Shown: positions 19,477 through 36,561 of the stretch, piece after piece
Layout: the number at the start of each line of letters is the position of its first letter
Position numbering within the stretch: position 1 is the stretch's first letter
DNA from: Amoebidium appalachense
Lineage: Eukaryota; Ichthyosporea
Direction of reading: 5' to 3'
Assembly (NCBI GenBank): GCA_963693365.1
Contig: CAVNZM010000013.1
Coordinates: 4,464,001-4,528,000 of the forward strand
DNA length: 64,000 bases
Translations under genes and position numbers: made by a program
Notes under the pieces: generated by a model
Database searches by the model: none
Seen by the model: only the letters and a program-made list of their open reading frames with translations
Told to the model about the DNA's origin: nothing

Positions 19477-20640
19477 GGGGGGGGGAGGGGGGGGGGGGGG
19501 GTGAGCGTGAGGAGGGTACAGCTTCCCGATATATCACACAACACCGATCGTTTTTTTTTGTTTTTTTTATAGGAGGAGGGGAGGGGGGGGGGGGGGGGGG
19601 GGAGAGTTGAAAACGTACAGCACCAGTGCATGCTTCGTTTGTGTGTACATCCACATGGCATGCCTTGCACTTGAACCCCTGGGAGGCAATTCCGACCAGC
19701 AATTTGGAGCAAGCGGCGCAATTTGTGGGGGTCAGATAGGTGTGGGACTGAAATTCATGGGGGGTGGCCGTATTCATACGGGCCTTGACCGGACAGCCAA
19801 TCAGATGCTGCAGAAAGCCGGCGCATTGGCGGTGGCAGTGGTAGCCGCAGAGGTAGCAGCGCACACCTTGCTTGCTGTGATTTTAAAAAGGTTAAAACTA
19901 GTGTTAAAGAATATATGAGAGGGCGAGTATATTTGGATTAGGGAGAGAGTAGCATCCGTACCTTGCTTGCTGTGATTTTCAAAGGTTAAATTTAGCGTTA
20001 AAACTATATGAGAAGGCGGGTATATTTGGATGAGAGAGAGAGAGGTGGCAGCGCGTACCTTGCTTGCTGTGATTCTCAAAGGTTAAAATTAGCGTTAAAA
20101 CTATATGAGAAGGCGGGTATATTTGGATGAGAGAGAGAGAGGTGGCAGCGCGTACCTTGCTTGCTGTGATTTAAAAAGGTTAAAATTAGTGTTAAAACTA
20201 TATGAGAAGGCGGGTGTATTTGGATGAGAGAGAGAGCGGTGGCAGCGCAAACCTTGCTTGCTGTGATTTAAAAAGGTTAAAATTAGTGTTAAAACTATAT
20301 GAGAAGGCGGGTGTATTTGGATGAGGATGAGAGGGAAAGAGGTGGCAGCGCGTACCTTGGTTGCTGTGATTTTAAAAGGACAACAATTAAACCAAGATTA
20401 GCCGTGAGAGTTTGAATGGTAGTCACATAGGCAACAGCACATACCTTGGTTGCGGTAATGCGAATGTCTGGAAAGAATCAAAGAATAAAACAATACGAGA
20501 AGGTGGCTGTATGTCGAAGAAAGAAAGAGGTAACAGCGCATACTTAGCTTGCTGTGTCCAAATAAATTAAAACCAGTATAAGAAACTAAACTAGAACCTG
20601 ACAGTATGGTGACAGGGGAGTGGTAGATTGAAGGTTTTTT

Positions 20641-20696
<56 letters not shown>

Positions 20697-20893
20697 CTTT
20701 AAAGCACACACCTGACACCCATAAGCATTTTTGAGCACGCCATGCAGTCTGTGGGCCTGTTAAAGGTGTGCACGTAGAAGGCGTGTTCTGATTGGCGGCA
20801 GTCACCCACACTGGCTGCCTTACGTAAGGTGGCCCCTGGTGCCTGATTGGTTAATGTGGGGTAAGTGGGTGAGTGAGTGGGGATAGGGGTGGT

Positions 20894-20949
<56 letters not shown>

Positions 20950-21673
20950 GGTGTGTGTGGGTGGGTGTGTGGGTGTGTGTGGGTGTGTGTGTGTGTGGGC
21001 GTGTGTGTGTGGGTGTGTGTGTGTGGGTGTGTGTGTGTGTAATGGTGGTGGGGATTGTGGTGGGTTTTGGGGGGGATGGAGTGGGATGTGTGTGTGTAAT
21101 GGTGGTGGGGATTGTGGTGGGTTTTGGGGGGGATGAGGGAGGAGGGTAGGTGGGCGGGTGGCTGGAGTGTGTAGGTGGGTAGGGAAGAAAGAGCGGATAG
21201 GAGAGCGGGGGGGGGGGGGGGGGGAGGGGGGGGGGGGAGAAGGAGAAAAAGCGAGGAAACTGGTGCATGCACATCAGTGGTTCTGCGTGTGTGTGGGGGT
21301 GCTTGTGTTTTTCACTCTCTCTCTGTCCCTCGCCCCTTCTCCCTCTCTGTCACCCTTTAACTCTCTTTCTTTCTTTCCCCCCCCCCCCCCCCCCCCCCCC
21401 TTCCCCCTGCTCTGTGTGAGAGTGCGTGTGTGTCTGTCTCTCGGTGTGTGTCCATGGTTATCATTCGTGTGCACGTGTGAGCGCGCGTGTATGTGTGTAT
21501 ATCTGTGTTTCCTTCCTTCCTTCCTTCCTTCTTTGCTTTTTTCTTTCTTTCCCGAGGTGAGGGGTGCATGTGTATGTGTGCACGTGTCACTCTGTTTGTA
21601 TGTCATGTGGCGTGCCAGTGTGCGTGTGCGCATGTGTGTGTGTGTGTGTGTGTGCGTGTGCGCATGTGTGTGT

Positions 21674-21704
<31 letters not shown>

Positions 21705-21809
21705 GGGGGGCGGAGGTTTCATTACCAGTTTGCTCTTGTCAGCAACAGTGACAGACCTCATGAGACTCTTGGCAACAATCTTGGGTTTGGGGTTGGATTT
21801 CTCCTGCAC

Positions 21810-21886
<77 letters not shown>

Positions 21887-22237
21887 GGGGCGAGGGTTAA
21901 CATGTGTCAGGCCATACGAGTACACTTTCACGACCACAACACAATGCAGAATCGGGTTAGACAATTAGCGGTTCAGAACATGTCAGGTTCGAGGTTAAGA
22001 GTGCTTCACAGAGAACACAGAACACGAACACATTCACCTAAACACGGATTTTGCAAAGCACACACAGAGAAGGCATTTGGGGGAGGGGAAAGGGGGCAGG
22101 GAGGGGGAGGGGGAGGGGGAGGAGAAGGCGAGGGGGAAGGGAATTGGGGCCTCTGCAATAGGGAATGGTGAAAAGGGGATGCAAAGTAAAAACGCAAACA
22201 CACCAAAACTAAAAACATAATGCCAAGACATGCTCAA

Positions 22238-22274
<37 letters not shown>

Positions 22275-22317
22275 GGGAATCCTATGGGTAGGGGATGTGA
22301 GGCAAAGCAGGGAGAGA

Positions 22318-22355
<38 letters not shown>

Positions 22356-22487
22356 GGGGGGGGGGGGGGGTTCAAGATAATTTACCCAGTTGAATGTTGG
22401 AATGGATGGACTGTCGGTCGGTTGGCTGGTGACTGGGGGGAAGGGGGCAGTGGCGCCCCCGGGACTCACATCAACACACTCATTCAG
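13809..22487 (-). CDS. Protein with five C1 (phorbol-ester/DAG-type) zinc fingers
   Basis: Exons in transcript order: 22487-22386 (tentative), 21803-21726, 20842-20712, 19874-19619, 18511-18266, 17727-17409, 16931-16710, 16271-15849, 15462-15355, 14846-14596, 13872-13809 (stop TAA). Splice phases agree throughout if one G is removed from the run at 18481-18487. Each finger follows H-x12/13-C-x2-C, then C-x2-C-x4-H-x2/4-C-x7/9-[43 protein letters not shown], a degenerate [15 protein letters not shown], and [14 protein letters not shown]. Most are split by introns after the LLxGL/V turn. A Ser/Pro-rich region (16931-15355) lies between fingers 4 and 5, and the C-terminus is Ser/Arg-rich. C1 domains bind diacylglycerol or membranes. 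No kinase, GAP or exchange domain is seen, so the role is unknown. The 5' end is open: it may join the Erf4-like exons upstream, or start at the Met in 21803-21726. Confidence 0.85.
15110..15240. repeat. (GA)n microsatellite
   Basis: A GA tract inside a G-rich intron of the C1 gene (CT on the transcribed strand), flanked by G runs at 15000-15050. Confidence 0.9.
17833..17943 (-). mobile_element. Poly-C-tailed repeat, copy G (divergent)
   Basis: On the minus strand it reads CTACTATGCATACTCGTTG, then GTCATCCGTCATGAATGCCTAC and ends GCATTCTAA-like sequence plus poly-C. It matches copy F. It lies in the C1-gene intron between exons 18511-18266 and 17727-17409, in sense orientation. Confidence 0.6.
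18814..18871 (-). repeat. Duplicated 3' splice site and exon start
   Basis: About 56 nt on the minus strand (cag, then GTTGCAGACAACTGCCCC and onward to CTCCACATGTAC) repeat the acceptor and first bases of the C1 exon that begins at 18511, 360 bp upstream of it. The copy has 6 Gs where the exon has 7. Sequence diverges after the ATGTAC and no donor follows, so it looks like a decoy rather than a complete exon. Confidence 0.8.
19866..20560 (-). repeat. About 97-bp tandem array of intron/exon border copies
   Basis: The plus-strand motif ccttgcttgctgtg recurs at 19866, 19961, 20058, 20155, 20252, 20355, 20444 and 20543, the last three slightly changed. On the minus strand each is a 3' splice site (cacag or a decayed version) plus the first bases of the C1 exon starting at 19874. 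Only the 19866 copy continues into a full C1 half-finger. The 20444 copy keeps a decayed extension, [17 protein letters not shown] and a stop. Confidence 0.9.
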
Positions 22488-22489
22488 CT

Positions 22490-22497
22490 GTTTATAT
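22490..22497 (-). promoter_or_regulatory. Possible TATA box (TATATAAA) within a (TA)n tract
   Basis: The minus strand reads TATATAAAC just before the tentative exon 22487-22386. The same octamer precedes the RTF2 and PLP-enzyme genes. It could mark an independent promoter for the C1 gene, or simply be the edge of the (TA)n repeat (to about 22509). Confidence 0.3.
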
Positions 22498-22559
22498 ATA
22501 TATATATATTGGTGTGTGTGTGTGTTGGAGTGGTGGTGGTGGTGGTGGTGTGTGTGTGT

Positions 22560-22598
<39 letters not shown>

Positions 22599-22623
22599 GA
22601 GGGGGGGGGTGTGTGTGTGTGTT

Positions 22624-22654
<31 letters not shown>

Positions 22655-23204
22655 TTGTGTGTGTGTGTGGGGTTAGAAGGCGGATGGGTGAGTAGGCCTG
22701 TGGTTTGATTTTGTGTGTGTGTGTGTGTGTGTGATGGGAGGGGGGGGGGGGGGGGGGGTTAGAATGCGGTGCACACAGCAAAAAAGCTCTAACGTACGAG
22801 CAACGGTGACAGACTGACAGTGTGCATGTGTGTGCATGCGTGTGTGTAGGTGTGTGTGTGTACGTGTGTGTGTGTGTACACGTGTGTGTACGTGTGTGTG
22901 TGTACGTGTGTGTACGTGTGTGTGTGTGTACTTGTGTGTGTGTGGACACGCGCACGTATGTGCATGGATGTATGTAAGTGTGTGTGATTTTGTGTGTTCA
23001 TGCTTGAGCGTGTGTGTGAGTGCGCAAGTGTATGTGTGTGTGCCTGCCCGAGAGTGCCCGTGCGTATACGTGAAAAGCTTGCGAGCATTGTAGCAACAAA
23101 CAAAACCAATCAAAACAACTCTACACACCCAAATCAGATCATGTCCGATGATCCATTAACCAATCAAATCTATCCACAAGCAATTCAGACCAATCAAAAT
23201 ATAC

Positions 23205-23756
23205 CTTTGTGTTCGATGAAATCTTCGAGAGTGCAAATTCTTCCTTTTTTTCCATTGCCGTTCTCTGATTGGCCGGGAGACGCAAAAGCATCCATGTGAA
23301 TGGGTGATTGTAAATGACGGTCCGTTCGACAAAATCAACCTCCGTGCGTTTGACGCGCATCAGTTTCTGTGTGTGCACGTGTGTGTGTGTATGCATATAC
23401 GTATACACATGCATACGTGTGTGTGTGCGTGTGCGTGTGCGTGTGCGCGCGCGTGTGTGTGTGTGTGTTTAGGTGCACCTGTTGGTACGTGTGTGTACCT
23501 GTGTGTGTAAGTGGGCAAGTTTTTGTGCGCATGAACATGCACATGTGTGTTGGGAGGATGGGGGAAATGGGCAGCGGTGGGGGAGGGGCGGGTGGTTGAT
23601 GTACGAGTCACAAGATGGAAAAAACACATCAGTAAATGTGATGGGGGAGAGAGAAAACCCAATAAAGACCTTCACACGTTGAGTCGTTTAACGTGTTCAA
23701 GAGAGCCTTGTTGGTAGGTTTAGGGGGGTTTGGGGGGAGGGGGGGGGGGGGGTGAT

Positions 23757-23794
<38 letters not shown>

Positions 23795-24480
23795 CCCCCC
23801 CCCCCCCCCCCCTCCCCTCACTCTCACTCTCTCACTCTCTCTCTCTCTCTCTAACGGGCTTTTGCCGATGAAGTCAAGGGGTCTCAAAGGGGATTTCGTA
23901 GGGTCTTCTTGGGGTGGGTTCGAAAGAATGTGTTGAATATTTGCAAGGGGTCACTGATTTTCACAAGCAAATTTCACGAGGGTATAGACAAATGGGTTAA
24001 GAGTCCATAATAACTGAGTTTGCAAGGTGGCTTCACGGCCTCTTTGCCCCATGGAATTTCCGGGCGGGCACAGGAGATTTGCAAATTTTCAAGGAAATGG
24101 GTTTTTTACATGAGACTGGAGTTTCGGACAGGCTTACAGATTTCATGCGAACACCCGAACCTTTCACAGGAAACGGCCGAGGGGAGAGGGGAAGGGGGGG
24201 GGGGGGGGGGGGGGGAGTGAGGGTTGATTGGGTTGGAAGTTTCGGACGGTCTCAAAATATTTCACAACACAAAGCTTCCCAGGAAAGGGGCAGGCAGGGA
24301 GGGGCGGGAGGTGGGGGGGAGGGGGGGGGGGGGGTTGGTTGCCTACCTGTTTGATCGTGATGTGTGTGCCTGTGCTTTTGAGAGTTTCACTCCAACGATT
24401 GCATATGGATTCGATAGAAGAAGCCCCCCCGAACAGACCACAGCACGAATAGCAATCATAGATGCTGCCTAGCTTTTGCG

Positions 24481-24541
<61 letters not shown>

Positions 24542-24996
24542 TATGTCTGTGTGTGTGGACGGGGTGGGAGGGTGGGGGGGTGGATGGGGGGGGGGAGCTC
24601 GAGGCAAGCGAGTGGGAATTGAGGGATGGGGAGGTAAAAGGGGGAACATGTGAGCAGCAGGAGGGTGAGTGTGGGGGCGAAGATGAAAGAAGGGGGGGGG
24701 GGGGGGGGGGGAGGGGGGGAGAGGAGGAGGGTTGTAAGTACGGAGGAGATACCAAAGGGCCCAAAACAAAACGTAAAAGTAAAAACCCGAAAACGAGCCG
24801 TAAAACGGAACAAAAAGGAGGCAGAAGACACTTGAACAGAGCCATCATCAGAGGAGATTCTTTGCCTTCACAATAGCATGGGGTTCACTCTTTTACCCTC
24901 TCGCACGTGGTTCCCAGGAAGAAATAGGAGAGCGTTCGTGTGTGTGTGTTCATGGGTTCTTTATCCCTAGTAAGTTGCATATACTTGTGCGCGCGC

Positions 24997-25027
<31 letters not shown>

Positions 25028-25726
25028 GGGGGGGGGTGACTGGATTTGTGTGCTCGTGTGTGCCACACACCGCTATGGTTCTGAACCATGTGAATCTGCC
25101 AGCCAAAAGTTTCACTTAACGGCTAAAGGTCAGAGCCACTACCAGATATGGTTAAGATGCTCTCAAATCCGATTGGCTCATAGTCGAAACAAAAGCCAGC
25201 AAAAACCGTCTGAAACGGCGTCATGTGTGTGTTGCACGGACTATCGATTCAATAACTAGTGTTCGATTTAAGGGGGCGTTTTTGAGTGCAATCTTCTCTT
25301 TAATAAAATTCAAAAATGAAATTGAAAACGGGAAAAAAAAAAAAAAAAAAAAAAAAAGGAAGCAGGCAATTATGGCGATGCTGGAACGGTTAGGGAACAA
25401 AGCAGAAATGGAAACCAATGCAAACCTTAAATGATTATACTCGCATTCACGAGGGGGATCCGAGAAACAAGAGGTTTTGGGATGTGGTGAAGGACAGAAA
25501 CCGATTGTGGGAAACATTAATTTGCAGTCAAACAACTCTCGCAAACACACCTGTGAACACACAAATAGGATAGGACACACGTGAATACACGGCACATACA
25601 CCTGAACACTTTCATCACGTATTTAGGGTGAATGAACGTCAAGCAAGCACTCACGTACTGCAGACATGCCCATGTATCCACAGGCAGAAAAATACACACA
25701 AACGCGCGCGCTCGCACGCGCGCGCG

Positions 25727-25787
<61 letters not shown>

Positions 25788-25984
25788 TCAAGTGCGTCGT
25801 TGATTTCAAAAATCATCTCCGCATACAATTGCTGGGGCACAATCCCCTCCAACTGAATGGGAAGGTGCCAAGAAAACGACGGAGCCTGTCCCGCTCCCCC
25901 TGTTGCCTCCACCACCACCACCCCGCTACTAGAGCGGGGTATTATTTGGTTACGGGCCTCGTTATAGGATGGCAGAAACAGCAT
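23205..25984 (-). CDS. Erf4/Golgin-A7-like domain protein (palmitoyltransferase accessory)
   Basis: Exons: 25984-25786 (ATG start, with in-frame TGA 12 nt upstream), 24480-24347, and 23366 down either to the donor at 23205 (AAG then GTATAT, phase 0) or to a stop at 23139. Phases match (1, then 0). Exon 1 contains QIIPRSSSG and FSWHLPIQLEGIVPQQLYAE followed by IFEINDALE. After splicing, AQKLGSIYDCYSCCGLFGG follows. This is the Erf4 family pattern (FPxxLxGxI, INxxLxEA, a Cys-containing hydrophobic helix) seen in GOLGA7 and yeast Erf4, which hold DHHC Ras-palmitoyltransferases at Golgi or ER membranes. A core of about 111 residues plus 54 to 75 more is close to GOLGA7 size. The text after 23205 is made of GATTGG repeats like those in introns, so splicing onward into the C1 exons is possible. 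The family call rests on motif pattern only. Confidence 0.72.
23760..23852. repeat. (CT)n with C run
   Basis: CT tract, C run (23792-23816) and second CT tract, in the second intron of the Erf4-like gene. Confidence 0.9.
24680..24917 (-). mobile_element. Poly-C-tailed repeat, copy J (divergent)
   Basis: The minus strand reads TGGGAACCACGTGCGAGAGG, GTAAAAGAGTG, CCCATGCTATTGTG and TGATGATGGCTCTGTTCAAG, closely matching copy H at 61868, and ends in C-rich sequence. It lies in the first intron of the Erf4-like gene, sense to it. Confidence 0.7.
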
Positions 25985-25999
25985 TTTGGTGATTCACGT

Positions 26000-32380
<6,381 letters not shown>

Positions 32381-32384
32381 ATCG

Positions 32385-33866
32385 ATGCTGCACTCAGGGG
32401 AGCCGCACACCAACAACAGCCGCGATCATATCATGTCGGGGTTCCCTTCTCTGGAGCAGGATCACTTTCCCGTAATCTTAAGACCGGAAAACGCAATTGC
32501 GGTGGAACTGCGCACCTCCTCCTCGTTGGGAAATGTGGGTGAAACGCAAAATACGGCACCGAAAAATCGGAAGTTTACGGGTGCGGGTATCTCGGGAAAT
32601 CCTACGTTGGATATGCCACAGAATGCTGCGGGGTTGAAGCTGGCACGGAAGTACTATCTCATTACGTGGGTGATATTCTTAGTCGTATTTTCGCTGTGTG
32701 TCGGACTGGAGATTGGCTTAATCTACATGTGCAACTTGCGATCGGCCGAAATTACGTACGCACGCATGGTACCTCTGATGAACCACATGGGCGTTGTTCT
32801 CGCGAGATTGCAATCGGGATCGGGGCGATCGTCCGACCTACTCCGCGATCTAATGGCCATGCGATCCCGCCTAATCGAGGAATTTGACAGGACGCAACCT
32901 TACGACAACCAGATATTTTGGGTTAACTGCTACATAAGTTCGGTACTTTTTGGGGTTTTATGCGTCGTGGCGGCGCTTTGCGTGAAATTTCGCCACCACC
33001 AGAGCGTGAAGTCTAGGGGGAGGTTTTTCCTCGTTCAGTACTTTGTTGGGGCGAGCGGGGCTCTGATTTTCTCGGTGCTCACCCTCGCAAATATCACGCA
33101 CAATCTCCTAGACTCGAATCCCCTCAATCCTCGGGAATACAAATCTATGGAGGACCTGGCAATACGGCAGGAACAATGGGCGAACATTTCGATTGGCTTG
33201 ACGGCGGGGGCGGGGCTTTTCGTGAGCATTTTGTGCTCGGCATATCTACAGCGGCAGAGGCTCATACACGAACTATTCGTCGGAACATTGAGGGTAAGGG
33301 GAGTTCCAACGACGTGGGAATACTTCAAGATGGCTCCCCTCGCTATATTTACGACGCTTTTGGTGGTCTCGGGAGCCATCGTCGCCAAGTATTTCTACTA
33401 CAGCCCGGAACGTGGATATAACTTTAACGGGATACACGCCCAGTACGCCGGGTTCTGGGCCTATCCGGTTATCTACGTCAGCGGGATACTCTACTATTAG
33501 CGCAACATGGGGTTCGCGGAGCTCCGATTTTCGGATTTCTACTGCAATCTCCGGTCTTTTGTCGGAATTTCCATTATGGCCGTGATAATGCTTGTGCTCA
33601 CGCACACGAAACCCGGGGGAATTTACGCGTTTTTCACTACCGGCACCATGGTTCGTCTGGTCGTCACCCCATATCTCACCGATTCAATCGCCATCTCTCT
33701 AGTGTACGCTAGGATATTCCATCCACTAACGAGGGAACTAATAGTGCGTGAGCTGGCAGTTACTAGAACGAATGGAACCGTAGATCAGGAACCTAGTAGT
33801 AGATCAAAAAGCATGTCGTATGTGTCGTTTGCTGGCAGGGAGGGAATGGCTCTTAGAGTATCTTAG
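32385..33866 (+). CDS. Intronless multi-span membrane protein with in-frame TAG
   Basis: One continuous frame of 493 sense positions is broken only by TAG at 33498-33500 (codon 372). Residues 1-88 are polar. Hydrophobic spans lie near 92-115, 180-201, 213-236, 267-287, 317-335, 356-371, 386-402 and 410-435, so one anchor plus a seven-span block is possible. A basic loop with SVKSRGRFFLVQY precedes span 3, and LRFSDFYCNLR precedes span 7. The minus-strand gene at 36562-38527 is a clear paralogue ([17 protein letters not shown], matching spacing). Across the stop, the paralogue has Ser ([15 protein letters not shown]) where this gene has TAG, with equal length on both sides, so a TCG to TAG change is the simplest reading. 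The layout recalls GPCR-like proteins, but I cannot assign a family. A TTTATAAG lies about 130 bp upstream. Confidence 0.7.
33498..33500 (+). other. In-frame TAG inside the membrane-protein gene
   Basis: TAG sits between ...GILYY and RNMGFAELRFSDF. The frame stays open for 121 more codons that match the paralogue, including its last two spans. Confidence 0.9.
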
Positions 33867-33932
33867 GTGTGTTTAGATTTATTAGATTACTTCAGATTTA
33901 CAAAGTGGGTCCGGGGGGAGGGGGGTCCGGGA

Positions 33933-33974
<42 letters not shown>

Positions 33975-34457
33975 GGGGGGTCTGGGTTGCCGTGGGTGTA
34001 TTCGTTAGTGTCTCTTTCCTAGGCCCTACGGTGATATATGCTTTTAATTGTGTCGAGTATTTGCCATCGGTGCCTAATCGTCAATATCAAATAATACATG
34101 TGTACACGCGTACGGCATGGGGTGTTCATCTTAATCATGTTATAAACTCTTTATCGTTGAATCTTAATATTAAGTTTATGGAATGAATTTACATAAGTAT
34201 CAATGGTCTTCTGCTGGCAGATTCCAGATTATTCCATGTAGCTATTATAATAGCACAGCTAGCACTTAGTCTAGCCATTCCATTGGATATTCCAATACTA
34301 TCTCTTTTTTTTTTAGTTTCACAAAAACTAATATGTGCACGATTGCATGCCTGAAGAGCAGATTGGCCACATGTTTTGCGACCGAAAAAAGGTACATGTA
34401 CGGCATGTGCATATTTCAGTGTGCAAACATACCATATGCGGCACGCAACCATGCATG

Positions 34458-34523
<66 letters not shown>

Positions 34524-34707
34524 GCACACGCACACGCACACATACACACACACACACACACATGCAGGTACACCAATATCGTGACACGCACACACACACA
34601 CACTGACACACACAAGGATGCACCCGCACACACACACACACACACAGCCAGGTACACATACACGCATCATAGTACACACGCACACACACGTGCATACAAA
34701 CACACAA

Positions 34708-34766
<59 letters not shown>

Positions 34767-34988
34767 CACACACACAAGCACATATGTCAAGGGATTTTAC
34801 AGACACCGTCCACCATTAAGAATACTCGCCAATAAGAATACGCTAGCGGCCAAGTCGCGTTTTTTAAAGAATGTATCATATCATTGAAGGCGGCCATTTT
34901 TTGGGGATGTTCTTAGCAGACCGATCAATGAATCATGCTGGATCCGAATACACATTACATGCCCGCACCCCCCTTCTCTTTCTCTCCA

Positions 34989-35032
<44 letters not shown>

Positions 35033-36313
35033 CCCCACCCCACATGCATGGCACCACACACATGCATATCGGTTTAGGTTTACACGGTCTATATTTGGGG
35101 ATACGGTGGGAGCACAGCCTCTCGTGTGCGCGTGTGGCTTACTGCATTTTCCAGCGCTAGCACGGCCACACACTAGACGAGGGGCACTGCAGCAGGCGCC
35201 CTCGTGAGCTACATATACACCGTATTTACAGGATAAGTATACACCCGGGCCATGACTCATTTGGGTGGAAGTCCAGATAGGAAAGCTAAAGCTAAAACTA
35301 CTAAACCAAACTGAGCCGAATTTAAAAGAAATCTATTACAGAGCTCGAGAACCTCCGGGCCTCCAAGTGGGGGGAATCTGCCGGTAGGGCATCTACATAG
35401 CTACGAAAAGGCACACATATCCCCGAATGCCCCCCCCCCCCCCCCCCCCCCTCCCCAGGGCAGTCCCCTGCGATACGATAGCGGTCGTCCAAAAAGTTTA
35501 AGAATATGCACCGCAACTACGTCTTTGGGGGGGGGGGGGGTTCTTAATGGCGGAGCGTATCTGTACACACACGGCCAGTCTGAGGCTAGCTGCCTGCTAG
35601 CCCAAAGTTTCCAAGATTTCCAAAGCTGGAAGTAATATCAAGTTACATTGTTTTTTCTTATATAATTACCAAAAAAAAAAAAAACATGTATGGACCAATA
35701 ATTTTCGTGCACATGCGATCGCACGGTTAACTAAATAAAGAAATTTGGGCGCGAAGTTTTTGCGCGCCAAAAAAGAAAGTTTTATAAACCTCAAAAAAAA
35801 AAAAAAAGTAGGAATACATATAGCCTCAGGAACCCGTTTTTGTAAGATATTACATTCTGCCGTGCCCAGTAGTGCATGCAACCACCGGTAACTTAGGCTG
35901 ATGGCCTGTAGGTACATTTGAGACCATTTCTATTTCAAATTTAAATGGCTCGAACCAAGCTAGATGTTGAAGCGTCACTAACATACCATACACGGAGGTA
36001 ACACCTGAAACCTAAACCTCATGATTTATCATGGCCATATGCCTATGCATCTCTTTGACATCAACATTTACGCAATGGGCCATACAAAACTAATATTAAA
36101 AATTAATAATAGTACACAAGGAGATTTAATACTAAGCTAATTTGTCGTTGATAGTATTTACATAACATTCAACTAATATGCCTTCTCTTTTTTCCCTGAA
36201 TTCTTCACGAAACCACCAAGGACGTTATCCACGATTAACAGTCAATGAACTCAACTCTGCGGATTCATCACCGTACCAACCTGAAGATTAAACCACTGCA
36301 ACCATATTAACAC

Positions 36314-36347
<34 letters not shown>

Positions 36348-36348
36348 G

Positions 36349-36419
<71 letters not shown>

Positions 36420-36431
36420 GCCACCCCTAAC

Positions 36432-36475
<44 letters not shown>

Positions 36476-36561
36476 ACCCACCCACAAAAAAACAAAAACA
36501 AAAAAAAACACCCCAAAGACACCTGCACCAACCCACGCGCAAGCACCAACATTCAGCCCCG
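33867..36561. other. Region between the tail-to-tail paralogues
   Basis: G run (33938-33974), (CA)n tracts (34460-34518, 34700-34762), C runs (34990-35025, 35429-35452), A runs, and (CA)n with (GC)n and a C run (36310-36475) immediately beyond the minus-strand stop. No coding exon was recognised. Confidence 0.5.

Noticed and set aside
19866-20560. Possible CRISPR array (regular about 97-bp repeats)
   Set aside because: Units are contiguous with no unique spacers, the genome is eukaryotic, and each unit is an intron/exon border copy.
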